NCBI GenBank assembly: GCA_958298945.1
Contig: OY282607.1
Location: forward strand, 74,578,868-74,642,867
Length of the DNA stretch: 64,000 nt
Origin: Atherix ibis
Taxonomy: Eukaryota; Arthropoda; Insecta; Diptera; Athericidae
Reading direction: 5' to 3'
In this document: one piece after another, positions 23,751 through 35,580 of the stretch
Numbering within the stretch: position 1 is the first letter of the stretch
Layout: the number at the start of each line of letters is the position of its first letter
Translations under genes and position numbers: made by a program
Notes under the pieces: generated by a model
What the model saw: the letters and a program-made list of their open reading frames with translations, nothing else
What the model was told of the DNA's origin: nothing
The model's database searches: none

Positions 23751-25627
23751 GAGAATTTTCCAAATATTAAATTTATTAAAACTTTTATATAATTTTTAAT
23801 GAAAATACTCCAAAAATTATATAAAAATAATTACAAAATTGAATTATTTCACAGATAATCATGCCTAATATAAGTTTTTTAATATGTTGTTATCAAGTTC
23901 AAATTTCTTGAACGAAAACCGTAATACCAATGCGAAAGAAATTTTTCTATTCGAATCGATTATACAGTCATCTTATTCGAAACTTAATATCAGTTAAACA
24001 CGTTTATTTTATCTATTTTTTTTTGTATCTTATAAAAATACATATTTCTATTTGGTATAAGATACAGATTCAAAATAAAATATTTCCATCAGGTGAACGT
24101 GAGAAAAAATTCACTTCTGGTCGAAGGGCTCTGTTGATTGATCTCTTGGATAGTTGAGAAGGGTTAAGAATTTATATAAAAAATATTTCAGCCAAAATTA
24201 AATGTAAACGTGCTCAAAATTTCAGAAGTCATTGGCCTCAACTTTGCAAGTATTATGCTCAGAATTTTTATATAGAAACCAAACATAATTATGAGGAAAT
24301 CAAATTATATTAGATTATTAATTTTAGCTTAGATGATTTTCTTCTCTCTGTTTCCATTTGAAATTACATACTCTGAAAAAGCCTTGTATCCTAAAGCGCA
24401 TTAAAACGAGTATTATTTCGATTTCCTAATCTAACAAATAATTATGCCTTATTTCTTATTTCTATATGGAACTAATTTCAAAGTTTCGATTCGATTAGGA
24501 AATCAAAAATTCTTCAATATTGGATCAAATATTTGTCGTATTTGTGAATGATTGACTTTATTTGAAGATTAGGATACAAATATAAAATTATCAAACTATG
24601 GACACATTATATTGAGTATTGTGTGTGGTATAAGAATATGCCAAATCATAACGTGGATTGTGATGACCTTAATAACATCAACACGAATCGCCTAAAGGCT
24701 TAAATGATATTAACCGAAAATCTATGAAATCGTAGCTAGTAAAGAAAACTAATTTTCTTCTTCTATACGTACTTTGTGTTGATTTTTATACTAAAAAAAA
24801 AATTCGATTTTCCAGATCAATTATTTTTATTTTTAAATTTATTTAAGCATTTTTTTTAACTGCCTTCAATTTTCCTTTAGTAAGAAAAGTATTTCTTCTT
24901 TTGTAATTTGAACAAGAATAATGATAGTAATAATATGAGTACACAGAGTAGCAAAGATTATGATTTTCATGTCATTATATTATTAGACTCCAGGGCATCA
25001 ATAATGTGTGGTACTTGGCAGTATAAGTATTAATTTTTGCCGGTACTCTTACCATCTCTGAAATGGGAATGTTGAAATGTAAACATAGTTGTAGTTAGTC
25101 GTCAATATACTGGATATAATTTTGGGTATTACAAGAACAAATCAAAAAATACTCGTACTTAACATGAATATTCTTTATATAATAATAATTTTAAGAATAC
25201 TATATTACAGTATAAATTTTTTTTATTATGACTTGTTCATGTAAGAAATAGTAATTTTCACTATTGTGAAGGACTTCGAACTGTAGTCGTTATTAACTGG
25301 AATGCTTTATTGTATCTTACAATATTCATGAAGATAAATGGAAATATTTTATTTTATGAGAAATTATCAAGAAATATAAAAAAATACATATTTTTAATTA
25401 CTATTTAGTAAATGGGAAAAAAATATTTAACACAATTTATTCTGGAAATGAATTTTTTTTTCAAAATATATTTTTAATTTGTTATTAAAGTTAATATAAT
25501 TTTTGATATTTATTATGGCTCTTTTAAATAAATTTTAGTCACTTACAATATTTTCGCATAATTTCTTAATAATGTATTAGCGGTGCGGAAAATACAACTC
25601 TGTCATTTGATAGCTCTCAGACATACA
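23751..25627. other. no gene recognised
   Basis: AT-rich. A small ORF at 23930-24157 has no recognisable content. Confidence 0.35.
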
Positions 25628-25629
25628 TA

Positions 25630-26868
25630 TTGGGCTGTCCGGGAAGTAATTTCGTTCTTTTTTATAAAAATGAAAGACGATTTTCTTATAATGAATTAAT
25701 ATTTTATTCAATTAAATATTGTCCAGTTTGATCCAATATCCTTTGCCATCTTTCTAGCAGTAGCATGATTCCACGCTCATAAAATTTTTGTTCTTTGTTG
25801 TCAAAAAACTGATCCAATTGATTTTTGACCTCCTCATTTGAATTAAACGTTTTACCGTCTAAAAATTTTTGTAGAGACCGGAATATATGATAATCGGAAA
25901 GTGCTAGGTCTGGAGAGAATGGTGGGTGTGGCAGTATATCCCATCCAAGCTCTAAAAGCTTTTGCCGAGTGGGAAAACTTGTATGTGGTTTCGCATTATC
26001 TTGTTGGAACTCTATACCTTTCCTATTGACCAATTATGAACTTTTTTCTTTAAGTGAATCATTCAATTTGTTTAACTGATGACAGTACACTTCAGAATTG
26101 AACGTTGTGTTGCTAAGCTCAAAATAAACGATTCTTTTGAAATCCCACCAAACAAATAGCATAACCTTTTTTAGATATTGGCTTTCGAAGTGCTTTGAGC
26201 CGGTTCATCTTTTCTAATCCAGGATCTTTTGCGCTTAACATTTTTGTAGACAACCCATTTCCCGCCCTCAGTGATGATACGCTTCAAAAATGGATCATTT
26301 TCTTGGCGTTTGTGAATCAAAAATTTTTTTTTTCCGTAGAAAGATGAGAAACCCTTATGTCGAGCTTTAAGATTAAACGTAGCCATTTCAAATCATCATG
26401 AGGTCGAATTCGATAAATTTATTCTCTCAGCAATCTTACGAGTTGTTGTTCCCCGGTTTGTATCAATTAATGGCTTTATTGTGTCTTCATCAGCTTCAAC
26501 TACCCTTCCAGAAGGTGGGGTGCATCTTCGAGTTCAAAATTGCCGGATCGAAATTTTGCAAATCAGTTTTGGCTCTGGCGCTCACTTAACACATCTCAAT
26601 ACACATCGGATAATTTTTTTCTTGCTAGAACATCATTTTTATGTTTTCTATAGTAAAAAAGTAAAATATGCCGAAAATGTTGTTTTTCACTTTCCATATT
26701 AAAAAGAGTATCAACCAAAAACTACTGTGCAGAATCAATCGAATTTTGCTATGTCTGCTGTCAAAATCATATGATTATGCGGCTTAAGTGTGAAGTTGGT
26801 TATGAAAAAATACAATTATGTTAAGTCCTCTGTTGGGAAACAACGAAATTACTTTTCGGACAACCCAA
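25630..26868 (-). mobile_element. mariner, mellifera-like, full-length but decayed (1239 bp)
   Basis: Inverted repeats: left TTGGGCTGTCCGGGAAGTAA, right (reverse complement) TTGGGTTGTCCGAAAAGTAA, both continuing TTTCGTT. They are flanked by TA at 25628-25629 and 26869-26870. The length fits a complete mariner. The transposase inside is on the minus strand. Confidence 0.9.
25704..26650 (-). pseudogene. mariner transposase (mellifera-like), broken, first catalytic Asp lost
   Basis: Three pieces are readable on the minus strand. At about 26420-26640 is the DNA-binding half (FAKFRSGNFELEDAPPSG, DTIKPLIDTNRGTTTRKIAE). At 26171-26386 is the block around the first catalytic residue; it reads RIITEGGKWVVY where the family has GDEKW, so the Asp is missing. 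At 25704-26033 is the C-terminal part with FQQDNAKPHTS and PPFSPDLALSDYHIF (second and third Asp, spacing D34D), ending WQRILDQTGQYLIE. Stops and frameshifts separate the pieces. Inactive. Confidence 0.85.
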
Positions 26869-26870
26869 TA

Positions 26871-28339
26871 TCCTGCAATTTAACATTGGTTTAGTATAAA
26901 GTTTGTATTTTATATTATAGATCGCTATCATTGTGAAAATTTTCTATAAAATTAGTAATTTTGCCGTAGGTACGCTTTGCACAAGCAAAATTGACACATA
27001 TAAGGCTCCAAGTAACTGTGGAGGAGTCGTATCTGTGAAAACAAAAGCGACCAATTTTGGTTTTATTGTGCAGGATGCGTAATTGTAATATTTTAAGATG
27101 TTAATTGTCCTCCAATATCAGGCCATTTATTTTGTTTTGTTTTACAAATCACTTGCGCTAAAGGAATTATGAATATCCTTATAATGTTATGCTACATCGA
27201 ACATGTGGAAAGTATTAGGAGGAATAAAGAGAGGGATGTGAGACACAGCATTCCACATTCGGATTAAATGTAAAAAAAAAATCTCTAAATCTTACAGTTG
27301 GGCTTTGACGCCGTTGGACTTCTTCTTGTGAGAACTATTTGAATAGTTCTCACAAGAAGAAGTCCAACGGCGTCAAAGCCCAACTGTAAGATTATTTGAA
27401 TAATGTTGCATAATGGCAAAGACCAAACAATACAATGAAATATTTACTTTCTAAATAGTTTTAATTGTGGAATACGTCGTTATTCAATTAAATCAGAACA
27501 CTATTTTTTCGAATATATGAAAAATGTTTTTTAATTATTTCAGAACACTATTTTTCGAATATAAATGCATCTTGAAATCTGGCCAAAATTCTTAATATTA
27601 TTGTACCGTTTTTTTTTAAAAAAAAAAGAAGTAAGTATATCAAACCATCACCCATGTTCTAATTTATCTTTGAATAATAGCCGAAAGTAATTCTACTGAA
27701 CCAGTAAGCAAATTCAAAATTTATATGTCTTAGACACAGCTGAGTTTTCTTTTTGAATAGAAATCTTTTTTTTTACCAATACGTTGATTGATTGACTGAT
27801 CGATAGACAGATTAGTTTATCTGGAATCCGGAATGGTAAAGTCGAAAAATGTTAATGTAAGAAGAGATTAACTATATGAGTCGAAAAACTATGCTGGTGG
27901 TATAAAATTAGTTTGTATGCACTCAAAAACAAATGTACTGATTTGGAGAAACTTGACAGGCGAACGGGATATTTTGTACACTTCACTATCAAACTAACAT
28001 ATAGTAATCTAAATTTAAATCGGATTTATATTAGAATATGTCTTTTTTGTGTGGAGAGAGTGTACAAATAAATAAACTTTGATTTCCGTTTGATTGAAAT
28101 TTTTTTTTGTCTAGATTTATTCTTTAAATATTCTCTCCTCCCAAACAAATGCAAACATTTTAAACCTTTCTCTTTTTACAAATCGACGATTTCTTTTCCA
28201 TTAATCATTTGATTTTCTGTTGATAAATTATAAAGAAATCCATTAGAAAACATTTACGGATATCGAAACGATGCGTCTACATTTAATGCATTAATACTAT
28301 TTGCTACGCATTTATTTCTCTGATAGGCTTGCCACAAGA
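26871..28339. other. transposon debris, no intact gene
   Basis: AT-rich. At 27215-27240 a few residues (ENVRRN-like reading ESIRRNKERDV) suggest the C-terminus of the DUF4817-type transposase family, next to the perfect palindrome at 27288-27393. Confidence 0.35.
27288..27393. repeat. perfect palindrome, 52-nt arms, 2-nt spacer
   Basis: Arms 27288-27339 and 27342-27393 are exact reverse complements with TG between them. Each arm read outward-to-centre encodes WALTPLDFFL then a stop then ELFE. This matches the third-Asp block (usually LTPLDFFLWG) of a Tc1/mariner-superfamily transposase with Trp changed to stop. Confidence 0.97.
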
Positions 28340-29557
28340 ATGCCAATCTTGGTCAGTTGCTCTCAAAGACAGTTGTCTGGGTTGTCGTTGCCCATCAATT
28401 GCTTCTTAAGGCGTATCGGATCGACTTGAGTGCATACAATTAGACTATGGATGATTTGTTTGGAATTTTCGGGTTAATTTTCAATCATGTGCAACTGTTA
28501 TACTGATTAGTCTATTGTATGACAAGTGGAAGAGAAGCAGTAGCAATTTGATGCACTACAGAAGGTCCATAACATTCAATTCAATCGAATGGGTTCGATC
28601 TGGGCTTGGAGTATTCGTGATGTTCGTTTTGTTATATCCGAACTATGTTATGTGCATTTGGCTGCCATCAGATAACTGCAGTTACATGTTTAACAATAGC
28701 GCCGATTGCCTGATACCTGATGCCTTATAACTTTTAGCCGATTGTGTTACTTTGGCAGTTGATGGCTTCTTTTACAATTATGTGGCTACCAATGTACAGG
28801 TGCCCGACGATGGATAATGATTGAGATGATGATGAGGCTGTAGAGCTTTCGTTTGCCATTTCCAATGCTTCTGTTGGAGTGCAGTACGGCACAACCAATA
28901 TTATCTGTCCAAGACATTACAAATGAACGGAAGAACTAAGTGCACCTCGGATAGTAACTGTGTCGAGGTTAACACGATACGAATTACACCAGATCAACTA
29001 GGGCCAGAATACAAGATGAATTCTCCTTGCTCGAAGCCAATTTCGGTCAACAGATATTCTTAACTTAACGAATTGGCTAGCAAAATGGAAGGTTACTAGC
29101 ATTATTGACTTCGGGTGTACCTTCGAAATTATTATATTGTACAAGGAAGTTATTTTCGCTAATTGAGATGTTGTTTGTCAATTTGCCATTCATTCTATTA
29201 CTAACGATGCGATGTATGCACTTGAGAGAATCAATACTCGTAGTACGGTTTGCTGTTTTACTACAATTGCAAACATGTCATATTGTCGGTCTATAATATC
29301 ATGTCTATGTACATTATTTGGTGGTAAATTCGTATTATACTACAAACTATGCTTGGTGGCTCGGTTCACTATGCTCAAAGTAATGATCTCCGTAATGTCA
29401 GAGATTATTGATAGTGAACTTCGACGGATTGCAATTGCTATCAACACACCACAGAATTATAGCCATTCATCATTTAGCGATCGAGGATCTCCTTCTTACA
29501 CAAAGATTTATCGATTGCGTAAACTTATTATGATGAACATTTGCGGTTGGGCTTAAG
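28340..29557 (+). other. less AT-rich block with coding-like stretches, unassigned
   Basis: This 1.2-kb block differs from its surroundings in base composition and carries several open stretches on the plus strand. One reads LLYDKWKRSSSNLMHYRRS then WVRSGLGVFVMFVLLYPNYV (28500-28728). Another, at 29212-29556, reads FGGKFVLYYKLCLVARFTML then MISVMSEIIDSELRRIA, and ends YRLRKLIMMNICGWA. Hydrophobic segments alternate with charged loops, as in a multi-pass membrane protein. The second stretch faintly recalls insect gustatory-receptor loops, but I cannot show this. Stops interrupt the frame between them. Best guess: a decayed membrane-protein gene or unmodelled exons. Confidence 0.25.
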
Positions 29558-29559
29558 TT

Positions 29560-30069
29560 GTTAATAAGAAAGATTATTTCTGATGGGCGTCGATGATGGC
29601 TGATTAACTTGGCGAAATTTATGTGCAACAGTGGCCGTCATAAATAATTGCTAGTACATTAGCCATTGTACGTGAACAATTTACTTTAGTAATAACTAAA
29701 TTTATTTTAAGTAATCATCAAGAAATTTCAATTATCTTCAAGTTTTTATGTAAGAAAATTTAAAAAAATATAATTATTTTGATAATATTCGTATTTTTCT
29801 ATTTTTATAAATTGATAGCCAAACATTATTATCCAAATTGATAGTTATTAAAAAAATTAATTTTAAAAATAGTTTTACTTGTTTTTAAAAGAAATTTGCA
29901 TGTGTCAAATATTGAGTAAACTGATTAGAACTTTTTTATTAAAACTCAAAAATTATCCTTACTACCTATTTTCACTTATTTGAACATTTTTAATTATCAA
30001 AATAATTTGTGAAAACCCAATAATTCTGCATATAAACTTATTTGTATACTCCCAATCGTATTTTGATTA
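29560..30069. other. no gene recognised
   Basis: AT-rich; nothing seen. Confidence 0.35.
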
Positions 30070-30640
30070 AATATTGGATTTCAGTGCATCCTCTCCTGAG
30101 CAAAAAGAGTACTGACCAGGCGTGTTTCTAGATATATCACATGCCTTTGATAGAGTGTGCACCCTAAACTGCTCTGAAAACTCAAGAGCTTGTTTGCTTC
30201 TACATATTTTTCGAATTATATCTCCTCCAACATCATTTCCAGTCAGCTGTTAACACAGAAAATTCTGAAATATACCCTATCACAGCTCGTATTTTTCAAG
30301 GCGGTCTCCTTGGTCCACTCCTATACAACATTTATATATTTGACAGGCCAACTAATCCATAAACTATAACTGCTACCTATGCAAAAAATACCACTATACT
30401 TGCATCCCACTTCAATATCCAAATAGCTGCCAGAAACCTACAATTCCATATCTAAAATAACCAAGACTGGTTTAGGAGGTGGAGAGTGAAAGTAAAGGAG
30501 CAGAAAAGTATTCCTGTTATCTTCATGCTCTTCAAAGTTTCTTCCATCCCAATATATCTCATCATTCCACCCAAAAACATATTACCTGAAGTTCTAATAA
30601 GCATTCCAATTTTTCTTGAATTCAAATCTTTCAGTCCTCA
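30070..30640 (+). pseudogene. LINE (Jockey-like) reverse transcriptase fragment
   Basis: With frame changes the plus strand reads FLDISHAFDRV (RT block with first catalytic Asp), SEIYPITARIFQGGLLGPLL then YNIYIFDRPTNP, then TATYAKNTTILAS. In the last of these the catalytic Y-A-D-D box has become YAKN. It ends FRRWRVKVKEQKS. It is the same family as 42815-44525 and is more decayed. The matching 3' end may be the fragment at 31310-31970. Confidence 0.75.
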
Positions 30641-31309
30641 ATGCTCAAAAGTTCGTTGACGTTCAATTGTTACCTAAACATTCCCTTTATTTATGTGTTA
30701 CTCGTTATAAAAAGTTTCATTCCCGATTATTCTACAACTATATTCCTCTTGTTAGAAAACTCTACTCAGTTATTTTCACCATAAACACCCATCTTCGAGA
30801 AACACCAATGGCTGTCATTTTAAGGCCTTTGCCATAAAATCTGCTTGTTACAATATTTATATAGTTGTAAATATCCTATTAAATTAAAAATAACTCAGGA
30901 CTTTTGGCAATTTTCTTTTTTTAAGCTCTTTCAGAAAAGTCTATATAAGAAATATAAAAAGGGATTTGAAAATAAAAATTCCATTGCAAATTTGATTATA
31001 TTTGAAATTTAAAAAATATACTATATTTACTGGATATTTTTAGAAATTAAAAAATTTAACTTAATAAATCCATTTTTCCACAATTTGATTAAATTCCAAT
31101 TCTCTATTAATAATATGATTGAATAATTTTCAAAAATACCAATTTTTTGTTTCATTTAAATTTTTTTATTGGAATTTTTGGCTTGATATAAAAACTAACT
31201 CATGAAATCTTAAGCGAGGTCTAATTTTATTTTAAAAGAATTACCCAGTGAAATTTCATGAAAATTTATTTGTGTTTCTTAAATTCACAAATAAATTTGT
31301 GAATTAAGA
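30641..31309. other. no gene recognised
   Basis: AT-rich; a small ORF at 30616-30837 may be distorted LINE sequence. A nested inverted repeat around TTCTTAAATTCACAAATAAA lies near 31275-31310. Confidence 0.3.
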
Positions 31310-31975
31310 ATCTTTCTTCTATATTCTATTCCGAAGGGCATTATTACATAATCAATCAAACAATTATATTTTCCAACAGGTTGATCGGTTGGGTGGAGAA
31401 ACTCTCCGTCGTCCTGTACTTCTAGCTATCCCTAATATGCTTCGTCTATTTACAGAATAACAAGCAACATCCTTAGCCATATGTAGAAACACATGAGAGT
31501 ATTTTAGTACACACATTGGCTTAATAAAAAAACAAACCCGTCTACTCAACATCTTCACTAAAATTTTGGCCACAAAAACTGCTCAGAATTGCTACTATCA
31601 TCACTAATTTTCTTTTCGGAAATTACACACGTCCTATCTGCCAATCCTGTGGCTGTTTGATAACTAATCCACATATTTGGTCGAATGTCTGCAAACCAAG
31701 AATTTCTTTCCCAACAGGGTTACTCCCATTGTGGAGCTCCTAGATCCAATAATTTCATTTCCAAGGCCACTTTTTAACCTGATCAAACACATACTAACTA
31801 GCCCTACAAAATTTATCTAACTCTAACTTTTCTATCCTACTAAAAAACTGGTAACGCCCACTCACACGAGACTTGGAGTCGCCAAATGACCTCATGTTCG
31901 TGTTACTAGAAAATGATCCCTGGCTCATGTCTAAGGGAACTTGCATAAAAGCAAACAATCAAACAAACAATTATA
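31310..31975 (+). pseudogene. LINE (Jockey-like) 3' end
   Basis: Around 31637-31740 the plus strand gives PICQSCGCLITNPHIWSNV. This is the Cys/His motif near the end of Jockey-type ORF2. The 3' UTR follows, with GGAGTCGCCAAATGACCTCA shared with the minus-strand copy at 13192, and the element ends in an AAACAATCAAACAAACAA tail. Probably the 3' part of the copy at 30070, separated by unalignable sequence. Confidence 0.6.
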
Positions 31976-32059
31976 TCCTTAAACATGTTTTCTGTTCCAA
32001 TTTTGTTATTTATTAAACTTTTCTGAACTCTTACACGTTTTGTACATCAAACATTTGTA

Positions 32060-33350
32060 CGAGGGTCATTCAACAAGTACTTAGCCTACAAAAGAAAAAC
32101 GAACATTTTGGAAAGGTGGCAATTTATTTTTCTACATAATCTCCTTCAAGCTCGATACACTTGGCCCAGCGATGCTCTAACTTTTTTAACTCGTCCAAAA
32201 AATACATTTTCTCGAGGGAAGCAAAATAGGCCTCCGTGGCGACGATGACCTCCTCATTCGACCCAAATCTATTCCCGGTGAGTGATTTTTTCAGGTTTGG
32301 AAACAAAAAGTAGTCACAGGGGGCCAAATCTGGAGAGTACGGTGGATGGGGCAGCAATTCGTAGCGCAATTCGACCAATTTGGCCATGGCGACGGCGGAG
32401 GTGTGATCCGGCGCGTTGTCGTGGTGGAACAGCACTTTTTTCTTCGCAAAGCAGGGCCGCTTTTTCTTCAATTCGACGTCAAATCGGCCCAATAAGTCAG
32501 CATAGTAACGCCCCGTGATTGTTTTACCCTTCTCGAGGTAATCGATGTGGATCACACCTTGTGAATCCCAGAAAACTGTGGCCATCACCTTTCCGGCCGA
32601 TCGAACAGTCTTCGCCTTCTTCGGAGCACGTTCGCCGGGTGAAGTCCACTGTTTCGACTGTTCCTTGGTCTCTGGTGTGTACCAGTGAATCCATGTTTCG
32701 TCGACGATCACGAAACGACGCAAGAACTCCGCTGGATTGCGCTGAAACAGCGCCAAACACGTCGCCGATGTGGTCCCACGGTTGCGCTTGTTTTCCGGTG
32801 TGAGCAAACGCGGCACTCATCGCGCCGACAGCTTTCTCATGCCCAGTTCTTCGTGTAGAATATGATGCACCGTTCCTACTGCGATGCCCACAGTCTTAGC
32901 TATCTCGTGAACCTTCAATCGACGGTCTGCCAACACGAGATCGTGGACTTTTTTAACGTTTTTCTCCGTAGCAGCCGTTTTCATGGCACCTGGCGTGGCT
33001 CATCAAAAATCGACGTGCGGCCACGAACAAACTCGTTGAACCAATTCTTGACGGTCGCCATCGAAGAAGGAGAGTCACCATAGACAGCATCCAAGCGATC
33101 TTTAATTTCACTGCGCGTTTTCCCTTCCAAAAACAAGAATCTAATCACCGAACGATATTGTTCTTTTTCCATTTTTGTGCAACCGACCGACACGCTCGCT
33201 TTCAAAGGCTCTAAAAACAAAACTAATAAAGGGAATCGACTGAAACTTTGACAGTAGGCTACTAAAAGAATGTACTGCACGATGGTAAATTACTTTTGTG
33301 ACAGCAGTTCCATCGGGCGGTGAGGCAAAGTACTTGTTGAATGACCCTCG
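32060..33350 (-). mobile_element. full-length mariner with CGAGGGTC ends (1291 bp)
   Basis: Ends are CGAGGGTCATTCAACAAGTA on both sides (right end as reverse complement). They are identical for the first 23 nt and about 30 nt long with one or two mismatches. TA duplications lie at 32058-32059 and 33351-33352. The element is visibly more GC-rich than the surrounding DNA, and the ends are nearly identical, so it is the youngest mariner in the window. The same end type occurs on the copy at 40762. Confidence 0.95.
32124..33172 (-). pseudogene. mariner transposase, nearly intact: one frameshift, one stop
   Basis: From ATG 33172 the frame reads MEKEQYRSVIRFLFLEGKTR through KNWFNEFVRGRTSIFDEP. One base is then missing near 32990 (a run of C), which causes a stop after EPRQVP. 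The next frame continues through the second helix-turn-helix to MRKLSAR. There a TGA at about 32816-32818 stands where a Trp codon (TGG, as in ARWVPRLL of the copy at 40935) is expected. From there to the TAA at 32124 the frame is open. It carries IVDETWIHWYTPETK (first Asp), FHHDNAPDHTS and PPYSPDLAPCDYFLF (second and third Asp, exactly 34 residues apart) and ends ELEGDYVEK. All three catalytic Asp are intact; length about 349 codons, normal for the family. Confidence 0.93.
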
Positions 33351-33352
33351 TA

Positions 33353-34374
33353 CGTTTAATAGTAAAAAATTATAAAATGATTTATTTGAAATTTGCTTAG
33401 ATCTTTTTAAAGCGCTGGAATAACCTTGACTCATACAAAAGGAAAACGTAATTATTGTGTTTTAGATCAGAAACACCCGCTTAATTTCTTCAAAATTACT
33501 TGAATCAATAACTGACTCATCTATCGCATATGCATTCATGAATAGCCTATTGTTGTCATTAGAATATTTTACAACCTGCTACTTGTACAATAGCATCGAT
33601 GCGTGATAGATTCAAAGGCATCGATCGGCGTTCATTTCTTGGCTATGTGTGACCGATACGGATCCAAGGGTTCTAAGAAAATTCTTTAGCTCAAGTTCTG
33701 AGACTGTGACATGGCAACGTAATTGCCTAGAGGATGAGTCGTATTTGCATAGAATAATGGCAGTATATGCTAGAACATATACGCAATTGAGTACACTTTG
33801 AGAAGCAGCACTCGTACAAAAGAGCACTTGTTAAATTGGGCTTTCGTAACTTAAATGAACTGTCGAGTGGTTATGTCTGTGACAATATAACTTGTTGCTG
33901 AGTTATATTAGTAGCTGCTTCTACTATTAGTACTTCGAGTATATCTGTTGTCAAACTCGCATAGTACAACTCCATTATTCCATACAGTTTCTTATTGCAC
34001 CTCTATTAAGTCCAATTCAAAGATTGCAATCTGTTTCTGCTCATCTCAATTCGAACGACGGGTTCCATTAGCGGCAGATCTTATCAATTTAAAATACAGT
34101 AATTTATTTACTTGAGATACATACATCACATTCGCAAATGTTCTCCGTTATATCAGAAGATTGGTAAGACTTGGCATCATAATTTTACTACAACATCATA
34201 TTATCTGATGATGTTGTAGTAAAATGATGTTGTAGGTCCATAACATACTCATACAGCAGTACGGAAAATCACTCAATCACGTGTTTTCCAATGGTGAATA
34301 GTGTGTCATTTGAAGAATTTTTATGCAAATAAATTTATTAACTGCAAATGATATTAATCAGGTGACGTATGAAC
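33353..34374. other. no gene recognised; one hairpin
   Basis: The part 33560-34130 is less AT-rich without a convincing frame. The hairpin at 34175-34229 lies just before family B copy 4. Confidence 0.35.
34175..34229. repeat. inverted repeat
   Basis: Left arm 34175-34199 and right arm 34208-34229 are complementary except for a 3-nt gap, with an 8-nt spacer. Core TTTTACTACAACATCAT. Confidence 0.8.
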
Positions 34375-34376
34375 TA

Positions 34377-35055
34377 TGAGTTGTGACAGAAAAGTAATAA
34401 AAATGATTTTTTTTTGCGAAAATTTTATTTTATTTTTATACATCAATGTTATTTTCAAAATAGATGTCTTAGACAACTATACATCGCCTTCAGCTTCTTT
34501 GAATGTTATCGATAGTACCAAAAAAAAGTCCCAGGAACTTAGGTCAGGTGATAAGGGGCCTGGTGACACCACAGAAATCCTTTTTTCTGGCAATAACTCA
34601 TTAATGGAGATGGACGTTATCATGGTGCAATACCCAAGTATCTCCAGTATTGGATCTAACAAGAATAATGCTTTATCTGAGCCCTTAAAAGACTTCTTCA
34701 CAATCAATGTGAATCGATGGTCTAACCTCATTCGTTTTACAGTTTAATCTTTTTTTTATTTTGAAGGCCTGCCTGGGAGAGGTTTATCTACCACTACTTT
34801 TCAGCGTTCCAAAAATGCGTTATCCCACCGAAAAACGTATGCTCTTGATAAGGAATATTGACCAAAGGCTCGTAGTAACAAAATTGATAGCACATCATTG
34901 TTCCAAATTTCCCTGTTCACTTCTTCGGCACGCACTTCAAAAACAGAACTTCACTTATCCCGCTCCATAAGGTCGCTTAGTTAACGAACGAGGTTGAAAC
35001 TCATAGTGTACATCAAGAAGGGTGATTTCAGTCTCATTACTTTTGAAATATTGAA
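34377..35055 (-). pseudogene. mariner-like remnant, family B copy 4
   Basis: The left end after TA (34375-34376) is TGAGTTGTGACAGAAAAGTA. The right end contains AAAAGTAATGAGAC as reverse complement (plus 35030-35046). The minus strand gives LPEKRISVVSPGPLSPDLSS then WDFFLVL, around the third catalytic Asp (kept). After a frame change comes GTIDNIQ, the tail also seen in copy 1. The N-terminal part is unreadable. Dead. Confidence 0.7.
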
Positions 35056-35199
35056 ATGCGTTATGTTCTAGGTTGTGTGGAAGACTTCACTATGTCGAGT
35101 AATCCCTAACTTATATTGTCTGCTTACCATATAGCATTTAATATCTCTAGCCACTCGGCAAATATACTGGATAATGAGCAATACTTTTATATCACCTAA

Positions 35200-35580
35200 T
35201 ATTACTGCCAAAAAAAAACCAGTTTACTCAACATCCTAATCAGGAAGCTACTCAGAATTCAGATTGGACATTCTGTTCTCATCCACAATTTTTATTTTGG
35301 AACCACCACCCTCGTCTAATCTATTAATCCATGTGCCGCTCAGATTAAATACTAAACGAATGGCAACTAACCCAGAATTACTTTGCTAATAGGATTCTTT
35401 CCTTTGTAAAGCTGCTTGATTCGATAATCCCATTTTCAAGTCCTATATTTAATATTCATCAAAAAAAAACTAATATGCTTTCCCACGCCAAACAAATAAC
35501 CGGCAAAGACCTCATGCATGTTTATGTTTTTTTAATGGTCTCTGGCACAGGTCTATGGGAATTTAGAAACAAACAAATAA
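35200..35580 (+). mobile_element. LINE (Jockey-like) 3' end, decayed
   Basis: Aligns by eye with 31570-31970: a CCATGTGCCGCTCAGATTAA-type block, a phrase like AGAATTACTTTGCTAATAGG, then CTGCTTGATTCGATAATCCC, CAAAGACCTCATG, and an AAACAAACAAAT tail at 35567-35580. No readable frame. Confidence 0.5.

Noticed and set aside
32282..32820. ORFs on both strands overlapping the mariner transposase
   Set aside because: Shadows caused by the GC-rich transposase gene; no independent content.
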